NCBI RefSeq assembly: GCF_023273875.1
Contig: NZ_CP096882.1
Coordinates: 620,001 to 684,000, forward strand
Reading direction: 5' to 3'
Length of the DNA: 64,000 nt
DNA from: Pseudarthrobacter sp. SSS035
GTDB taxonomy: Bacteria; Actinomycetota; Actinomycetes; Actinomycetales; Micrococcaceae
In this document: positions 8,024-16,185 of the stretch, in pieces
How positions within the stretch are numbered: the stretch's first letter is position 1
How the letters are laid out: each line of letters opens with the position of its first letter
Notes under the pieces: model-generated
Seen by the model: only the letters and a program-made list of their open reading frames with translations
What the model was told of the DNA's origin: nothing
The model's database searches: none
Made by a program: the position numbers and the translations under genes

Positions 8024-9062
8024 CTGCCGGGCTGCCCTGGTGCGCGGCGCCGGGGCCCTTTCCGTCGCTGTGGCCCTCCACGGGTACTTTGCCGGGCTGG
8101 ACCTGTCGGGAGCCCCACAGGGTTTTGTCCTGGCCGGCGGGTTCGCTCCTGATGTCCTCTTCACGGATGGTGGACCAGCCGGCGGACACGAGGTAGACCT
8201 GGCTGACCAGGTTGAACCAGATCAGCAGGCCGATGATGATGGCAAACGGCGCCAGGATGGGGTTCCGTCCCGCACCGGCCAGCAGTTCAGTGCTGAAGAC
8301 CTGAAGGACGGTGGTGCCCACCGCGGCAAGGATGGTCCCCTCCAGGAGTGCCCGCCGGGAGAGCTTGAGCCCACCGGCCAGCCGGAACATGATGACGGCC
8401 GTGACCCAGTTGAGCGTCAGCGGCACACCGATCTTGATCACGGTGGTCAGCGGACCGGCCACCGCCGGATCCAGCTGCAGGAAGTCCGTGACCCAGCCAG
8501 CCGCCGTGCCGAACACCAAGGACGCTCCGGCGCTGATCACCAGGGCCACTCCCAGGAGCAGGAGGGTGCCGGCGTCGCGCAGTTTAAGGACAATCGGGTT
8601 GATTTTAAGAGGCGGCAACTGCCCCACACCGCGCAGGCCGTCGCGGAGCCCGGCGATCCAGCCCAGGGACGTGATGACCGTAACCACGGCAGCAATCACG
8701 GCGGTCCAGCCGAGGCCGTCCGGGTTCAGGAGGTCATTCGGATCAACCAACCCTTCTCCCCCGCCCACCTTCAGCAGTCCGGGCGCACTCCGGCCCACGC
8801 TGCCGATGATGGTGTCCAGCAGGGCAGGCTGGCCCCGCAGCACCAGGCCGGCAACGGAGAAGCCTGTGGCCAACAGGCCGGTGATGGAGAAGAACATATT
8901 GAAGCCGATGCCGGCGCTCATCAACGGGCCATGCTGGAGGTTGTAGTGCTGCCACGCGCGCATCGGGCGGAAGGCATTAAGCCTGGCCAGCAGCCACTGG
9001 AGCATCGCCAGCGAGCTGGCCACCGGGCCGCCGTCGGACCTTCTGGTTTTGCCCCACTCCAT
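7980..9062 (-). CDS. YihY/BrkB-family inner membrane protein
   Basis: A 360-residue integral membrane protein (from the ATG at 9060-9062) of the YihY/virulence factor BrkB family. Six hydrophobic helices are visible, starting from RPMRAWQHYNLQHGPLMSAGIGFNMFFSI; the block TSLGWIAGLRDGLRGV and the helix pair near ILAPFAIIIGLLIWFNLVSQVYLVSAGW are family features. Function of the family is unsettled. A TTG at about 9173 would add a conserved-looking PLPTEQARLKLAVIQKR segment and may be the true start; that would overlap the upstream 2'-5' RNA ligase-like gene by about 70 bases. The C-terminus is polar and overlaps the convergent hydrolase. Confidence 0.87.
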   Translation of the reverse strand: MEWGKTRRSDGGPVASSLAMLQWLLARLNAFRPMRAWQHYNLQHGPLMSAGIGFNMFFSITGLLATGFSVAGLVLRGQPALLDTIIGSVGRSAPGLLKVGGGEGLVDPNDLLNPDGLGWTAVIAAVVTVITSLGWIAGLRDGLRGVGQLPPLKINPIVLKLRDAGTLLLLGVALVISAGASLVFGTAAGWVTDFLQLDPAVAGPLTTVIKIGVPLTLNWVTAVIMFRLAGGLKLSRRALLEGTILAAVGTTVLQVFSTELLAGAGRNPILAPFAIIIGLLIWFNLVSQVYLVSAGWSTIREEDIRSEPAGQDKTLWGSRQVQPGKVPVEGHSDGKGPGAAHQGSPAVTSRRRGTGRPRQK

Positions 9063-9099
9063 CCGTTTCTGGATGACGGCGAGCTTCAGGCGGGCCTGT

Positions 9100-9666
9100 T
9101 CAGTGGGGAGCGGTGGCTCCGTTTGCGTCGGCGTCCGCGGCGAAGGACCCGCCGTCGTCAGTTTCGGTCCCAAAGTCCAACTCTTCCCGTAGCTGCCAAA
9201 TGCCGTCGGCATCGTGCTCGTAGAGTCCCATGCTAACCACCGGGAACGATGCCCGGTAACTTTCAAGCACCGTTTCGGCTTCGTCCAGGCTTTCGGGCGC
9301 GACATCGTGGGCGATCGTGACATGCGGATGGTACGAGAACGGCAACTCGCGTTGCAGCGGGCCGGCCTGGAGTTTTTCGTGGAGCTCCACGCAGGAGTCG
9401 AACCCGTCCTCCACGTTGATGTAAACCACCGGGGAGACCGGCCGGAACGTTCCGGTCCCGGCGATGGTGACCATAAACGGTACCTGCCGCCGCGCCACGT
9501 CGCGGACGTGCGCCTGCGTGGCTGCCCAGTCCTGGGTGGGCGTGGTGGTGACCAGCGTGATGTGCGCGGGCACCACCCCCGCCATCGGGTCCCCGAAGGA
9601 GGCGCGCCACCGTTGAAGTTCCTCGGCGATGGCAGGGGGGAAGCCCAGAATGACGCCTACGCTCAT
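9100..9666 (-). CDS. 2'-5' RNA ligase superfamily protein (2H phosphoesterase)
   Basis: A 188-residue protein with the two H-x-T/S-x motifs of the 2H phosphoesterase fold: HITLVTTT near residue 35 and HVTIAH near residue 117. The family includes ThpR RNA 2',3'-cyclic phosphodiesterases and ligases; the spacing and MSVGVILGFPPAIAEELQRWR start match an actinobacterial subgroup of unknown substrate. I chose the ATG at 9664-9666; an ATG at 9696 is an alternative. It lies 34 bases downstream of trpS, same strand, and its acidic C-terminal tail runs up to the YihY gene. Confidence 0.82.
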   Translation of the reverse strand: MSVGVILGFPPAIAEELQRWRASFGDPMAGVVPAHITLVTTTPTQDWAATQAHVRDVARRQVPFMVTIAGTGTFRPVSPVVYINVEDGFDSCVELHEKLQAGPLQRELPFSYHPHVTIAHDVAPESLDEAETVLESYRASFPVVSMGLYEHDADGIWQLREELDFGTETDDGGSFAADADANGATAPH

Positions 9667-9700
9667 TCTTTCACTGACATTGCTGGCGGCCGACATCGAG

Positions 9701-10744
9701 CTAGCGGACGCCTGCGAGGCTGAGGGACGGCAGGAAGCCCATGCGCTCATAGACCTGACCAAGGGTCACTGCGGCGATTTCCCTTGCCCGCTCGGCGCCC
9801 TGGGCCAGCAGCCGGTCCAGCTCGGCCGGGTCAGCCATCAGTTCGTTGGTGCGGTTCCGCAGCGGCGTGATGAAGTCCACCATGATCTCCGCAAGGTCCA
9901 CTTTCAGGTGGCCGTACATCTTGCCCTCGTACTCCGTCTCCAGCTCAGCCACGGACTTTCCGGTGAGCGTGGAGTAGATGGTGAGGAGGTTGGAGATCCC
10001 GGGCTTGGCTTCGGCATCGAACCGGACCTCGGATCCGGTGTCAGTGACCGCGGACTTGATGCGCTTCGCAGCGAGCTTGGGGTCCTCCAGCAGCTGGATG
10101 GATCCGTTGGGCGACTCCCCCGTCTTGGACATCTTGGCGCTGGGGTTCTGCAGGTCATAGATTTTGGCGCTGGCCTTGAGGATGGTGGCCTCCGGCACGG
10201 TAAACGTGTGGCCGTACCGGGTGTTGAAGCGCTGGGCCAGGTTCCGGGTGAGCTCCAGGTGCTGCCGCTGGTCCTCGCCCACCGGTACGAGGTCCGTCTG
10301 GTAGAGCAGGATGTCGGCTGCCATAAGCGTGGGGTATGCAAAAAGGCCCAGTGTTGCGGCGTCCGCGCCAGACTTCTGGGTCTTGTCCTTGAACTGTGTC
10401 ATCCGGGAGGCTTCGCCGAAACCGGTGATGCAGTTCAGTGCCCACGCCAGCTGCGCATGCTCGGGGACGTGGGACTGCACAAAGAAGATGCTCTTGTCCG
10501 GGTCGATGCCGGCGGCAATGTACTGCGCGGCCACCACGCGGGTGCGCTTGGCGAGCTCGGCGGGATCGAAGTCCACGGTGATGGCGTGCAGGTCCGGAAT
10601 GAAGAAGACGGCATCATATTCGGCCTGCATGTCCACCCAGTTGCGGACAGCGCCAATGTAGTTGCCGAGGTGCAGGGAGTCCGCCGTGGGCTTGGCGCCG
10701 GAGAGGATGCGTTTCTTGGTCACCGGGGAAGTCGGGCTAGTCAT
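9701..10744 (-). CDS. trpS: Tryptophan--tRNA ligase
   Basis: A 347-residue class I aminoacyl-tRNA synthetase charging tRNA-Trp. The HIGH-type motif is PTADSLHLGNYIGA and the KMSKS-type loop is SAKMSKTGESPNGSI. Other family segments are visible: PDLHAITVDFDP, VGEDQRQHLELTRNLAQRFN and the C-terminal VYERMGFLP. Length is normal for bacterial TrpS. It is followed on the same strand by the 2'-5' RNA ligase-like gene and preceded by xth, 20 bases away. Confidence 0.96.
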   Translation of the reverse strand: MTSPTSPVTKKRILSGAKPTADSLHLGNYIGAVRNWVDMQAEYDAVFFIPDLHAITVDFDPAELAKRTRVVAAQYIAAGIDPDKSIFFVQSHVPEHAQLAWALNCITGFGEASRMTQFKDKTQKSGADAATLGLFAYPTLMAADILLYQTDLVPVGEDQRQHLELTRNLAQRFNTRYGHTFTVPEATILKASAKIYDLQNPSAKMSKTGESPNGSIQLLEDPKLAAKRIKSAVTDTGSEVRFDAEAKPGISNLLTIYSTLTGKSVAELETEYEGKMYGHLKVDLAEIMVDFITPLRNRTNELMADPAELDRLLAQGAERAREIAAVTLGQVYERMGFLPSLSLAGVR

Positions 10745-10764
10745 GGGGAAAAAACCTTCGGGGC

Positions 10765-11604
10765 TTAGAGCTGGTAGTCCACTACCAGCGGGGCATGGTC
10801 AGAGAAGCGGGTGTCCCACGAGGGCGCCCGGTCAACCACTGCCGAGAACGCGGCGGCGGCGAGGTCCGGGGTGGCCATGTGGTAGTCGATGCGCCAACCG
10901 GTGTCGTTGTCGAACGCCTGCCCGCGCTGTGACCACCAGGTGTAGGGACCGTCGACGTCGCCCGCCAGGCCACGGTGGACATCCTTCCAGCCGATGTCCT
11001 CGCCGAAGAAGCGGTCAAAATAGGCACGTTCGTCGGGCAGGAAGCCGGCCTTCTTGACGTTGCCCTTCCAGTTCCTGATGTCCCGTTCGGTGTGGCCCAC
11101 GTTGAGGTCCCCCACCACCAGTGCGTGGTCGCTGTGCTTGGACAGTTCCGGCAGCCTGGTGCTCATGACATCCAAAAAGCGGTACTTGTCCACCTGCTTC
11201 GGGGTATCCACCTCGCCGGAGTGCACGTAGGCGCTGGCAACGGTCAGCTGCGCGGGGTTCCCCTCGGCGTCGGCCACCCTGAAGTCAGCCTCGACCCAGC
11301 GTCCGGCGGTGGCGAAGTAGTCATCGCCGATGCCGTTGCGGGTGTCCAGCGGCTCTTCACGGGACGCGATGGCGACGCCGGCGCGGCCTTTGGCCTCGGC
11401 TTCGGCGTGCAGGATGTGCCAGCCGTCACCCAGCAGCTGGCGCACGACCGCGTCAGGGGCCCGGACTTCCTGGAGGCAGAGAATGTCCACCTCGCGGGGC
11501 TCCAGCCATGCCGCCATGCCGTTCTTGTAGGCAGCCCGGAGGCCGTTGACGTTGACTGATGCGATGCGAAGGTGGTCCTTCTTCAATGCCGAGATCACCC
11601 GCAC
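10765..11604 (-). CDS. xth: Exodeoxyribonuclease III family DNase/AP endonuclease
   Basis: A 279-residue EEP-fold nuclease for base-excision repair. Catalytic motifs are all visible: SVNVNGLRAAY (Asn), CLQEVRA (metal Glu), ASAYVHSG, VVGDLNVGHTERD (Asp/Asn), and the C-terminal FSDHAPLVVDYQL (Asp-His). It starts at the ATG at 11602-11604, though a nearby start inside ALKKDHLRIAS is possible. Head-to-tail with trpS and with the membrane protein upstream (4 bases gap), suggesting co-transcription. Confidence 0.94.
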   Translation of the reverse strand: MRVISALKKDHLRIASVNVNGLRAAYKNGMAAWLEPREVDILCLQEVRAPDAVVRQLLGDGWHILHAEAEAKGRAGVAIASREEPLDTRNGIGDDYFATAGRWVEADFRVADAEGNPAQLTVASAYVHSGEVDTPKQVDKYRFLDVMSTRLPELSKHSDHALVVGDLNVGHTERDIRNWKGNVKKAGFLPDERAYFDRFFGEDIGWKDVHRGLAGDVDGPYTWWSQRGQAFDNDTGWRIDYHMATPDLAAAAFSAVVDRAPSWDTRFSDHAPLVVDYQL

Positions 11605-11608
11605 TACT

Positions 11609-12172
11609 CTAGTCGATGATGGTTCCGCTGACCGGGTCGCCGGTGCCGCCGGCAGCGCGGATCATGTCGCGGGCGTTGGTGGCGGTGATCTCGATGGTCT
11701 CCAGTGCGCGGCGGATCGTGTCCTGGTCCGCTGCCTCACCCTTGGCGCGTTCCTTCTCCACTACTTGAATCTGGACCTGGACGATCTTGAAGGAGTGGTC
11801 CAGCTTGAGGTCGCGGACTTCGTCCGCTTCGGTCCGCTCGTACACCACCCGGGTGCCGCCATGGTCGGCTGAAGACGACGACGGCGCACGTCCGGCTGCA
11901 CTGTTGAAGGCATTCTGGGCTTCCGTCAGCTTCGCGCCGGCTTTTTTGGCCGCCTTCTGGATGCTGAACACCACAAAGGCTGCGAGGGCCAGCCAGAAAG
12001 CGGCGATGATGGCGACAACCCAGCCCACGACGTCGTTCTGGTTCGCGGCAAAGATCACGGCAACGATGAACGCGATGACAAAGACCATCATTCCCGGGCC
12101 GCTGATCCGCAGCATGGAGAAGCCGCCCTTGGACCGGCCGGACGGAGATTGAGTGTTACCCAGAGATCGCAT
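11609..12172 (-). CDS. Small membrane protein of unknown function
   Basis: A 187-residue protein with two adjacent transmembrane helices near residues 25-45 and 48-72 (MMVFVIAFIVAVIFAANQNDVVGWVVAIIAAFWLALAAF is the region), then a charged, probably helical cytoplasmic tail containing VVYERTEADEVRDLKLDHSFKIVQVQIQVVEKERA. I do not recognise a named family. It lies four bases upstream of xth and is probably in the same transcript. The tail could form a coiled coil. Confidence 0.72.
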   Translation of the reverse strand: MRSLGNTQSPSGRSKGGFSMLRISGPGMMVFVIAFIVAVIFAANQNDVVGWVVAIIAAFWLALAAFVVFSIQKAAKKAGAKLTEAQNAFNSAAGRAPSSSSADHGGTRVVYERTEADEVRDLKLDHSFKIVQVQIQVVEKERAKGEAADQDTIRRALETIEITATNARDMIRAAGGTGDPVSGTIID

Positions 12173-12323
12173 GCGTCTATTGTCTCAAACGCAGCAGAGC
12201 CCCAACGCACCTTCCACCCCCGGCGAACACCGGGCCCGGGACGTTATTGTGCCTGATCAGGGCGCGGCGTAGCGTGAAACGGGCTAGGGGGTGGAAGTTC
12301 ATTCGTCTATCTGAGGACACATC

Positions 12324-12764
12324 ATGAAAAGTCACGCGTTCAGGACAGCCGCGGTGGCCACAGCCATCATCTCCCTTTTGGGGATCACCGCCCCTGCGGA
12401 GGCGAAACCGGGCGCCGCTCCCGCCATTCCGCTCAACACCGGCCAGGAAGCCGACCCTGTCCACACCGGGGCCGGCGGATCCTTCAGCTACACCCTCGAC
12501 GATGACGAGCTCTGCTATACGCTGACGGTCCGTGATCTATCCGCTCCTGCCACGGCGGCTCACATCCACCTCGCGTCCCGCAATGTGGCCGGCCCTGTCA
12601 TTGTTGGGCTGGAAGTGGGCAGCGGTACGGACTGGACGATTGAAACCTGCACTACGGCGGACTCGGCCGTGCTGGCCGCCATCGAGGCCAACCCGCGCAA
12701 CTACTACGTCAACGTGCATAACGCCGACTTCCCCGGCGGGGAGGTCCGCGGCCAGCTGAAGTAG
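12324..12764 (+). CDS. Secreted CHRD-domain protein
   Basis: A 146-residue exported protein. Residues 1-28 are a Sec signal peptide (AVATAIISLLGITAPAEAKP, cleavage likely after AEA). The remainder is one CHRD domain, seen in IPLNTGQEADP, FSYTLDDDELCYTLTVRDL, AAHIHLAS, and the ending YYVNVHNADFPGGEVRGQLK. CHRD domains occur in chordin and in many bacterial exported proteins; their role in bacteria is unknown. A GAGGACA ribosome site precedes the ATG. Stand-alone gene, convergent with folD. Confidence 0.88.
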   Translation: MKSHAFRTAAVATAIISLLGITAPAEAKPGAAPAIPLNTGQEADPVHTGAGGSFSYTLDDDELCYTLTVRDLSAPATAAHIHLASRNVAGPVIVGLEVGSGTDWTIETCTTADSAVLAAIEANPRNYYVNVHNADFPGGEVRGQLK

Positions 12765-12782
12765 GTTCCGGATTCAGACGAC

Positions 12783-12838
12783 AAAGCCCGACGGCGGCCC
12801 GCACCTCAAGTGAAAGGTGCGGACCGCCGTCGGGCTTT
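12783..12838. terminator. Bidirectional terminator between the CHRD gene and folD
   Basis: AAAGCCCGACGGCGGCCCGC pairs with a matching arm ending CCGCCGTCGGGCTTT (24-bp arms with one mismatch, 8-base loop). A-rich and T-rich ends on the two sides make it usable in both directions for the convergent genes. Confidence 0.85.
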
Positions 12839-12855
12839 GCTGTTAAGGAACGAAA

Positions 12856-13755
12856 CTAGGCGATTCCCGCCTGGCGCTCCGCGGTCTCCACCACATTGGC
12901 GAGCAGCATGGCGCGGGTCATCGGCCCCACGCCGCCCGGGTTCGGGGAGATCCACGAGGCGACGTCGGCAGCGGCGGGGTCCACGTCTCCGGTGACCACT
13001 GCCTTACCGTTGCCGTCGTCAACACGGCTCACGCCGACGTCGAGCACTATTGCGCCCGGCTTGAGGTCCGCCGCCTTGATCATGTGCGGGACTCCCGCGG
13101 CGGCGATCACGACATCGGCCTGGCGGAGTTCGGCGGCCAGGTCCACGGTGCCGGTGTGCGCCAGGATGACCGTGGCGTTGACGTCCTTGCGGGTCAGCAG
13201 CAGCCCGACGGGACGGCCGATGGTCACGCCGCGGCCCACCACGAGGACGCGCTTGCCATTGAGGCTGATGCCGTGCCGGGTGAGGAGCTCCACGCAGCCC
13301 TTGGGCGTGCACGGCAGCGGCGAGGTCATGGGTCCGCTGACGTTGGCCACCAGGCGGCCCAGGTTCATCGGGTGCAGCCCGTCGGCGTCCTTCTCGGGAT
13401 CCATGGCCTCCAGGATGACGTCCTGGTTGATCTGCTTGGGCAAGGGAAGCTGCACGATGTAGCCGGTGCATTCCGGGTTGTCATTCAGCTCGCGGACCAC
13501 GGCCAGGAGTTCGTCCTGCGTGGTCTCCTCCGGCAGGTCGCGGCGGATGGACGTGATGCCCACCTCCGCGCAGTCCTTATGCTTGCCGCCCACGTACCAG
13601 GTGCTCCCGGGGTCCGAGCCCACCAAAATGGTGCCCAGCCCGGGGACGACGCCCTTGGCCTTGAGTGCGGCCACGCGTACGGTCAGCTCGGCCTTGATGG
13701 CAGCGGCGGTGGCCTTGCCGTCAAGAATCTGTGCAATTCCGGTTTCAGTGGTCAT
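12856..13755 (-). CDS. folD: Methylenetetrahydrofolate dehydrogenase/cyclohydrolase
   Basis: A 299-residue bifunctional enzyme converting 5,10-methylene-THF to 10-formyl-THF, feeding purine and formyl-Met synthesis. Motifs: VPGLGTILVGSDPGSTWYVGGK (with YxxxK region), GYIVQLPLP, VVGRGVTIGRPVGLLL (NADP-binding Rossmann part), and the end PNPGGVGPMTRAML. It starts 3 bases after the glyA stop, so it is translated from the glyA transcript and shares the ZTP riboswitch upstream. Full length. Confidence 0.96.
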   Translation of the reverse strand: MTTETGIAQILDGKATAAAIKAELTVRVAALKAKGVVPGLGTILVGSDPGSTWYVGGKHKDCAEVGITSIRRDLPEETTQDELLAVVRELNDNPECTGYIVQLPLPKQINQDVILEAMDPEKDADGLHPMNLGRLVANVSGPMTSPLPCTPKGCVELLTRHGISLNGKRVLVVGRGVTIGRPVGLLLTRKDVNATVILAHTGTVDLAAELRQADVVIAAAGVPHMIKAADLKPGAIVLDVGVSRVDDGNGKAVVTGDVDPAAADVASWISPNPGGVGPMTRAMLLANVVETAERQAGIA

Positions 13756-13758
13756 GGA

Positions 13759-15057
13759 CTACCACTGCTCGTGCTGCGGGTACAGCGGGAAATCGGCGGC
13801 GAGCTTGTCCACGCGGGACTGCAGTGCCTCGACGTCCGTGGCGGTGCCGGCCTTCAGTGCAGTGGCGATGATCTCTGCCACTTCGGTGAACTCGGCAGCA
13901 CCGAAGCCACGGGTGGCCAGGGCCGGCGTGCCGATGCGCAGGCCGGAGGTGACCATCGGCGGGCGGGGGTCGAACGGAACCGCATTGCGGTTCACGGTGA
14001 TGCCCACGGAGTGCAGGAGGTCCTCGGCCTGCTGGCCGTCGAGCTGGGAGTTGCGCAGGTCCACCAGGACCAGGTGCACGTCGGTGCCGCCGGTGAGGAC
14101 GGAGACGCCGGCGTCGGCGACGTCGGACTGGTTGAGGCGGTCAGCGATGATCTTGGCGCCTTCGAGGACACGCTCCTGGCGCTCCTTGAATTCCTCGGTG
14201 CCGGCGATCTTGAAGGCAACGGCCTTGGCCGCAATGACGTGCATGAGCGGCCCGCCCTGCTGGCCCGGGAAGACGTTGGAGTTGATCTTCTTGGCCCACT
14301 CCTGCTTGGCCAGGATCACACCGGAGCGCGGGCCGGCGAGGGTCTTGTGCACGGTGGAGGTGACGACGTCGGAGTACGGCACCGGGCTCGGGTGCAGCCC
14401 CGCAGCCACCAGTCCGGCGAAGTGTGCCATGTCGGTCCAGAGCAGCGCGCCCACTTCATCGGCGATGGAGCGGAAGGCCGCGAAGTCCAGGTGGCGCGGG
14501 TAGGCGGACCAGCCGGCGATGATGACCTGAGGCTTCTCGGCGATGGCCTGTTCGCGCAGCTTGTCCATGTCAATGCGGAAGTTGTCCGGCTCCACCTGGT
14601 ACGCAGCAACGTTGTAGAGCTTGCCGGAGAAGTTGAGCTTCATGCCGTGGGTCAGGTGGCCGCCGTGGGCCAGGGACAGGCCCAGGATCTTGTGACCGGG
14701 GGTGATCATGGCGGACAGTGCTGCGGCGTTGGCCTGGGCACCGGAGTGCGGCTGGACGTTGGCGTACTCGGCACCGAACAGTGCCTTGACGCGGTCGATG
14801 GCCAGCTGCTCAGCGATATCCACATATTCGCAGCCGCCGTAGTAACGGCGGCCCGGGTAACCCTCGGCGTACTTGTTGGTCAGGACCGAGCCCTGGGCTT
14901 CCATCACAGCGCGCGGGGCAAAGTTTTCGGAGGCGATCATTTCCAGGGTGCCGCGCTGGCGGCCAAGTTCCTGGCTGAGGACTGCTGCGATTTCGGGGTC
15001 AAGCTCGGCCAGCGACTGGTTGCTGACGGCGGCTGTTGTGGTGGCGGTAGTAGTCAC
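13759..15057 (-). CDS. glyA: Serine hydroxymethyltransferase
   Basis: A 432-residue PLP enzyme interconverting serine and glycine and producing 5,10-methylene-THF. Motifs visible: MIASENFAPRAVMEAQGSVL, YAEGYPGRRYYGGCEYVD, QPHSGAQANAAAL, and the PLP-lysine region DVVTSTVHKTLAGPRSG. It is the first gene of glyA-folD and carries a ZTP-type riboswitch in its leader. The ATG at 15055-15057 has a CAGGAGTTTTTCG-type ribosome site upstream on the minus strand. Confidence 0.97.
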   Translation of the reverse strand: MTTTATTTAAVSNQSLAELDPEIAAVLSQELGRQRGTLEMIASENFAPRAVMEAQGSVLTNKYAEGYPGRRYYGGCEYVDIAEQLAIDRVKALFGAEYANVQPHSGAQANAAALSAMITPGHKILGLSLAHGGHLTHGMKLNFSGKLYNVAAYQVEPDNFRIDMDKLREQAIAEKPQVIIAGWSAYPRHLDFAAFRSIADEVGALLWTDMAHFAGLVAAGLHPSPVPYSDVVTSTVHKTLAGPRSGVILAKQEWAKKINSNVFPGQQGGPLMHVIAAKAVAFKIAGTEEFKERQERVLEGAKIIADRLNQSDVADAGVSVLTGGTDVHLVLVDLRNSQLDGQQAEDLLHSVGITVNRNAVPFDPRPPMVTSGLRIGTPALATRGFGAAEFTEVAEIIATALKAGTATDVEALQSRVDKLAADFPLYPQHEQW

Positions 15058-15147
15058 GAAAAACTCCTGGCTAGGGATACGGGCACTGCTAAGGTCAGGC
15101 TACCGGCTGGCGCACATCACCGCCCCTTGATGACAGGGCGTGAAAGC

Positions 15148-15174
15148 GAACCGCACCCTCAGAGGGTGCAGTTC
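15148..15174 (-). terminator. Hairpin in the glyA leader, probable riboswitch expression platform
   Basis: On the minus strand GAACTGCACCCTC and GAGGGTGCGGTTC pair around one base, forming a 13-bp stem with one mismatch, followed by GCTTTC. It lies between the aptamer and the glyA start, so it is a candidate intrinsic terminator used when ZMP/ZTP is low. The T-run is poor, so the mode of action is inference. Confidence 0.55.
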
Positions 15175-15191
15175 CGGTAAGACATGACCCT

Positions 15192-15262
15192 CGGCCCAGG
15201 CGTACGATCCGTGGTCTTCGTGATTGCCACTCCCTGGTGGTTAGCCACCCAACGCCAGTTGC
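15192..15262 (-). ncRNA. ZTP (pfl-type) riboswitch upstream of glyA-folD
   Basis: Read on the minus strand, the leader shows AACTGGCG, then GGGTGGC, TAACCACC, AGGGAGTGGC, a variable linker, and CGCCTGGGCC. These blocks and their order match the ZTP/pfl riboswitch consensus: CUGGCG, GGG, ACCACCxGGGAG, then CGCCUGGGC closing the pseudoknot. ZTP riboswitches sense AICAR phosphates, which build up when 10-formyl-THF is short, and turn on folate one-carbon genes. That fits the two genes downstream. Not a glycine riboswitch. Confidence 0.85.
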
Positions 15263-15314
15263 GACCCCACCAGACTACCAAACGCGGGCAGGCCGCGCGG
15301 GTAGGCTAGTAGTC

Positions 15315-16175
15315 GTGACTGAAGAGCAGCTGAACCGAGCTTACGTATTGACATTGTCCTGCCCGGACCGCCCCGGAATTGTCCACGCAGTGGCCGGAGC
15401 GCTGCTGGTGGCGGGCTGTAATATTTTGGACTCGCAGCAGTATGGCAGCCCCGCAACCGGCAACTTCTTTATGCGGGTGGAAGCGACGACGCCGGCCTCC
15501 CGGGCCGAGGTCCAGGCCGCCCTTGAGCCCGTGGTCCACTCCTTCGGCATGCAGTGGAGCCTCAACCCCGTGGGCCAGAAGGTGCGCACGCTCCTGATGG
15601 CCAGCACGTCCGCGCACTGCCTCAACGACATCCTGTTCCAGCAGCGCTCCGGCACCCTGCCCATCGAGATACCGGCCATCGTCTCCAACCACCGTGACCT
15701 CGCCGGGCTGGCCGAGTTCTACGGCATCCCGTTCCACCACATCCCGGTCACCCCAGACACCAAGGCCCAGGCCGAGGACAAGCTGCGCGCCCTCATGGCC
15801 GAGCACGACATCGAACTGACCGTGCTGGCCCGCTACATGCAGATCATTTCGGATGACCTGTGCGCGGAGCTCACCGGCAAGGCCATCAATATCCACCACT
15901 CGTTCCTGCCGTCCTTCAAGGGCGCCAAGCCCTACCACCAGGCTCATGCCCGTGGCGTGAAGCTGATCGGCGCCACTGCCCACTACGTCACGGCCGCGCT
16001 GGACGAGGGCCCCATCATCGAGCAGGAAGTCATCCGTGTGGACCACGCCCGCACTCCGGAGCAGTTCGTGCAGATGGGCCGGGACGTGGAGGGCCGCACC
16101 CTGACGCAGGCCGTCCAATGGCATGCAGAACACCGGGTCCTCTTGGACGGCAACCGGACAGTGGTCTTTAACTAA
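15315..16175 (+). CDS. purU: Formyltetrahydrofolate deformylase
   Basis: A 286-residue enzyme hydrolysing 10-formyl-THF to THF plus formate. An N-terminal ACT domain (YVLTLSCPDRPGIVHAVAGALL, residues 8-85) precedes a formyltransferase-like domain with KAINIHHSFLPSFKGAKPYHQAH (catalytic Asn and His) and HYVTAALDEGPIIEQ (Asp). I chose the GTG at 15315, giving TEEQLNRAYVLTLS; a longer in-frame start at 15237 would overlap the riboswitch. Divergent from glyA; both belong to one-carbon balance. Confidence 0.95.
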   Translation: MTEEQLNRAYVLTLSCPDRPGIVHAVAGALLVAGCNILDSQQYGSPATGNFFMRVEATTPASRAEVQAALEPVVHSFGMQWSLNPVGQKVRTLLMASTSAHCLNDILFQQRSGTLPIEIPAIVSNHRDLAGLAEFYGIPFHHIPVTPDTKAQAEDKLRALMAEHDIELTVLARYMQIISDDLCAELTGKAINIHHSFLPSFKGAKPYHQAHARGVKLIGATAHYVTAALDEGPIIEQEVIRVDHARTPEQFVQMGRDVEGRTLTQAVQWHAEHRVLLDGNRTVVFN

Positions 16176-16185
16176 AGAGGATGCC

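Noticed and set aside
13084..15180. A 698-codon open frame on the plus strand across folD and glyA
   Set aside because: It is antisense to two clearly conserved genes and its protein shows only the Gly/Val/His-rich composition expected of an antisense shadow in high-GC DNA.
15192..15262. Glycine riboswitch upstream of glyA
   Set aside because: The blocks CUGGCG, ACCACC-GGGAG and CGCCUGGGC fit the ZTP class; no tandem glycine aptamers are present.
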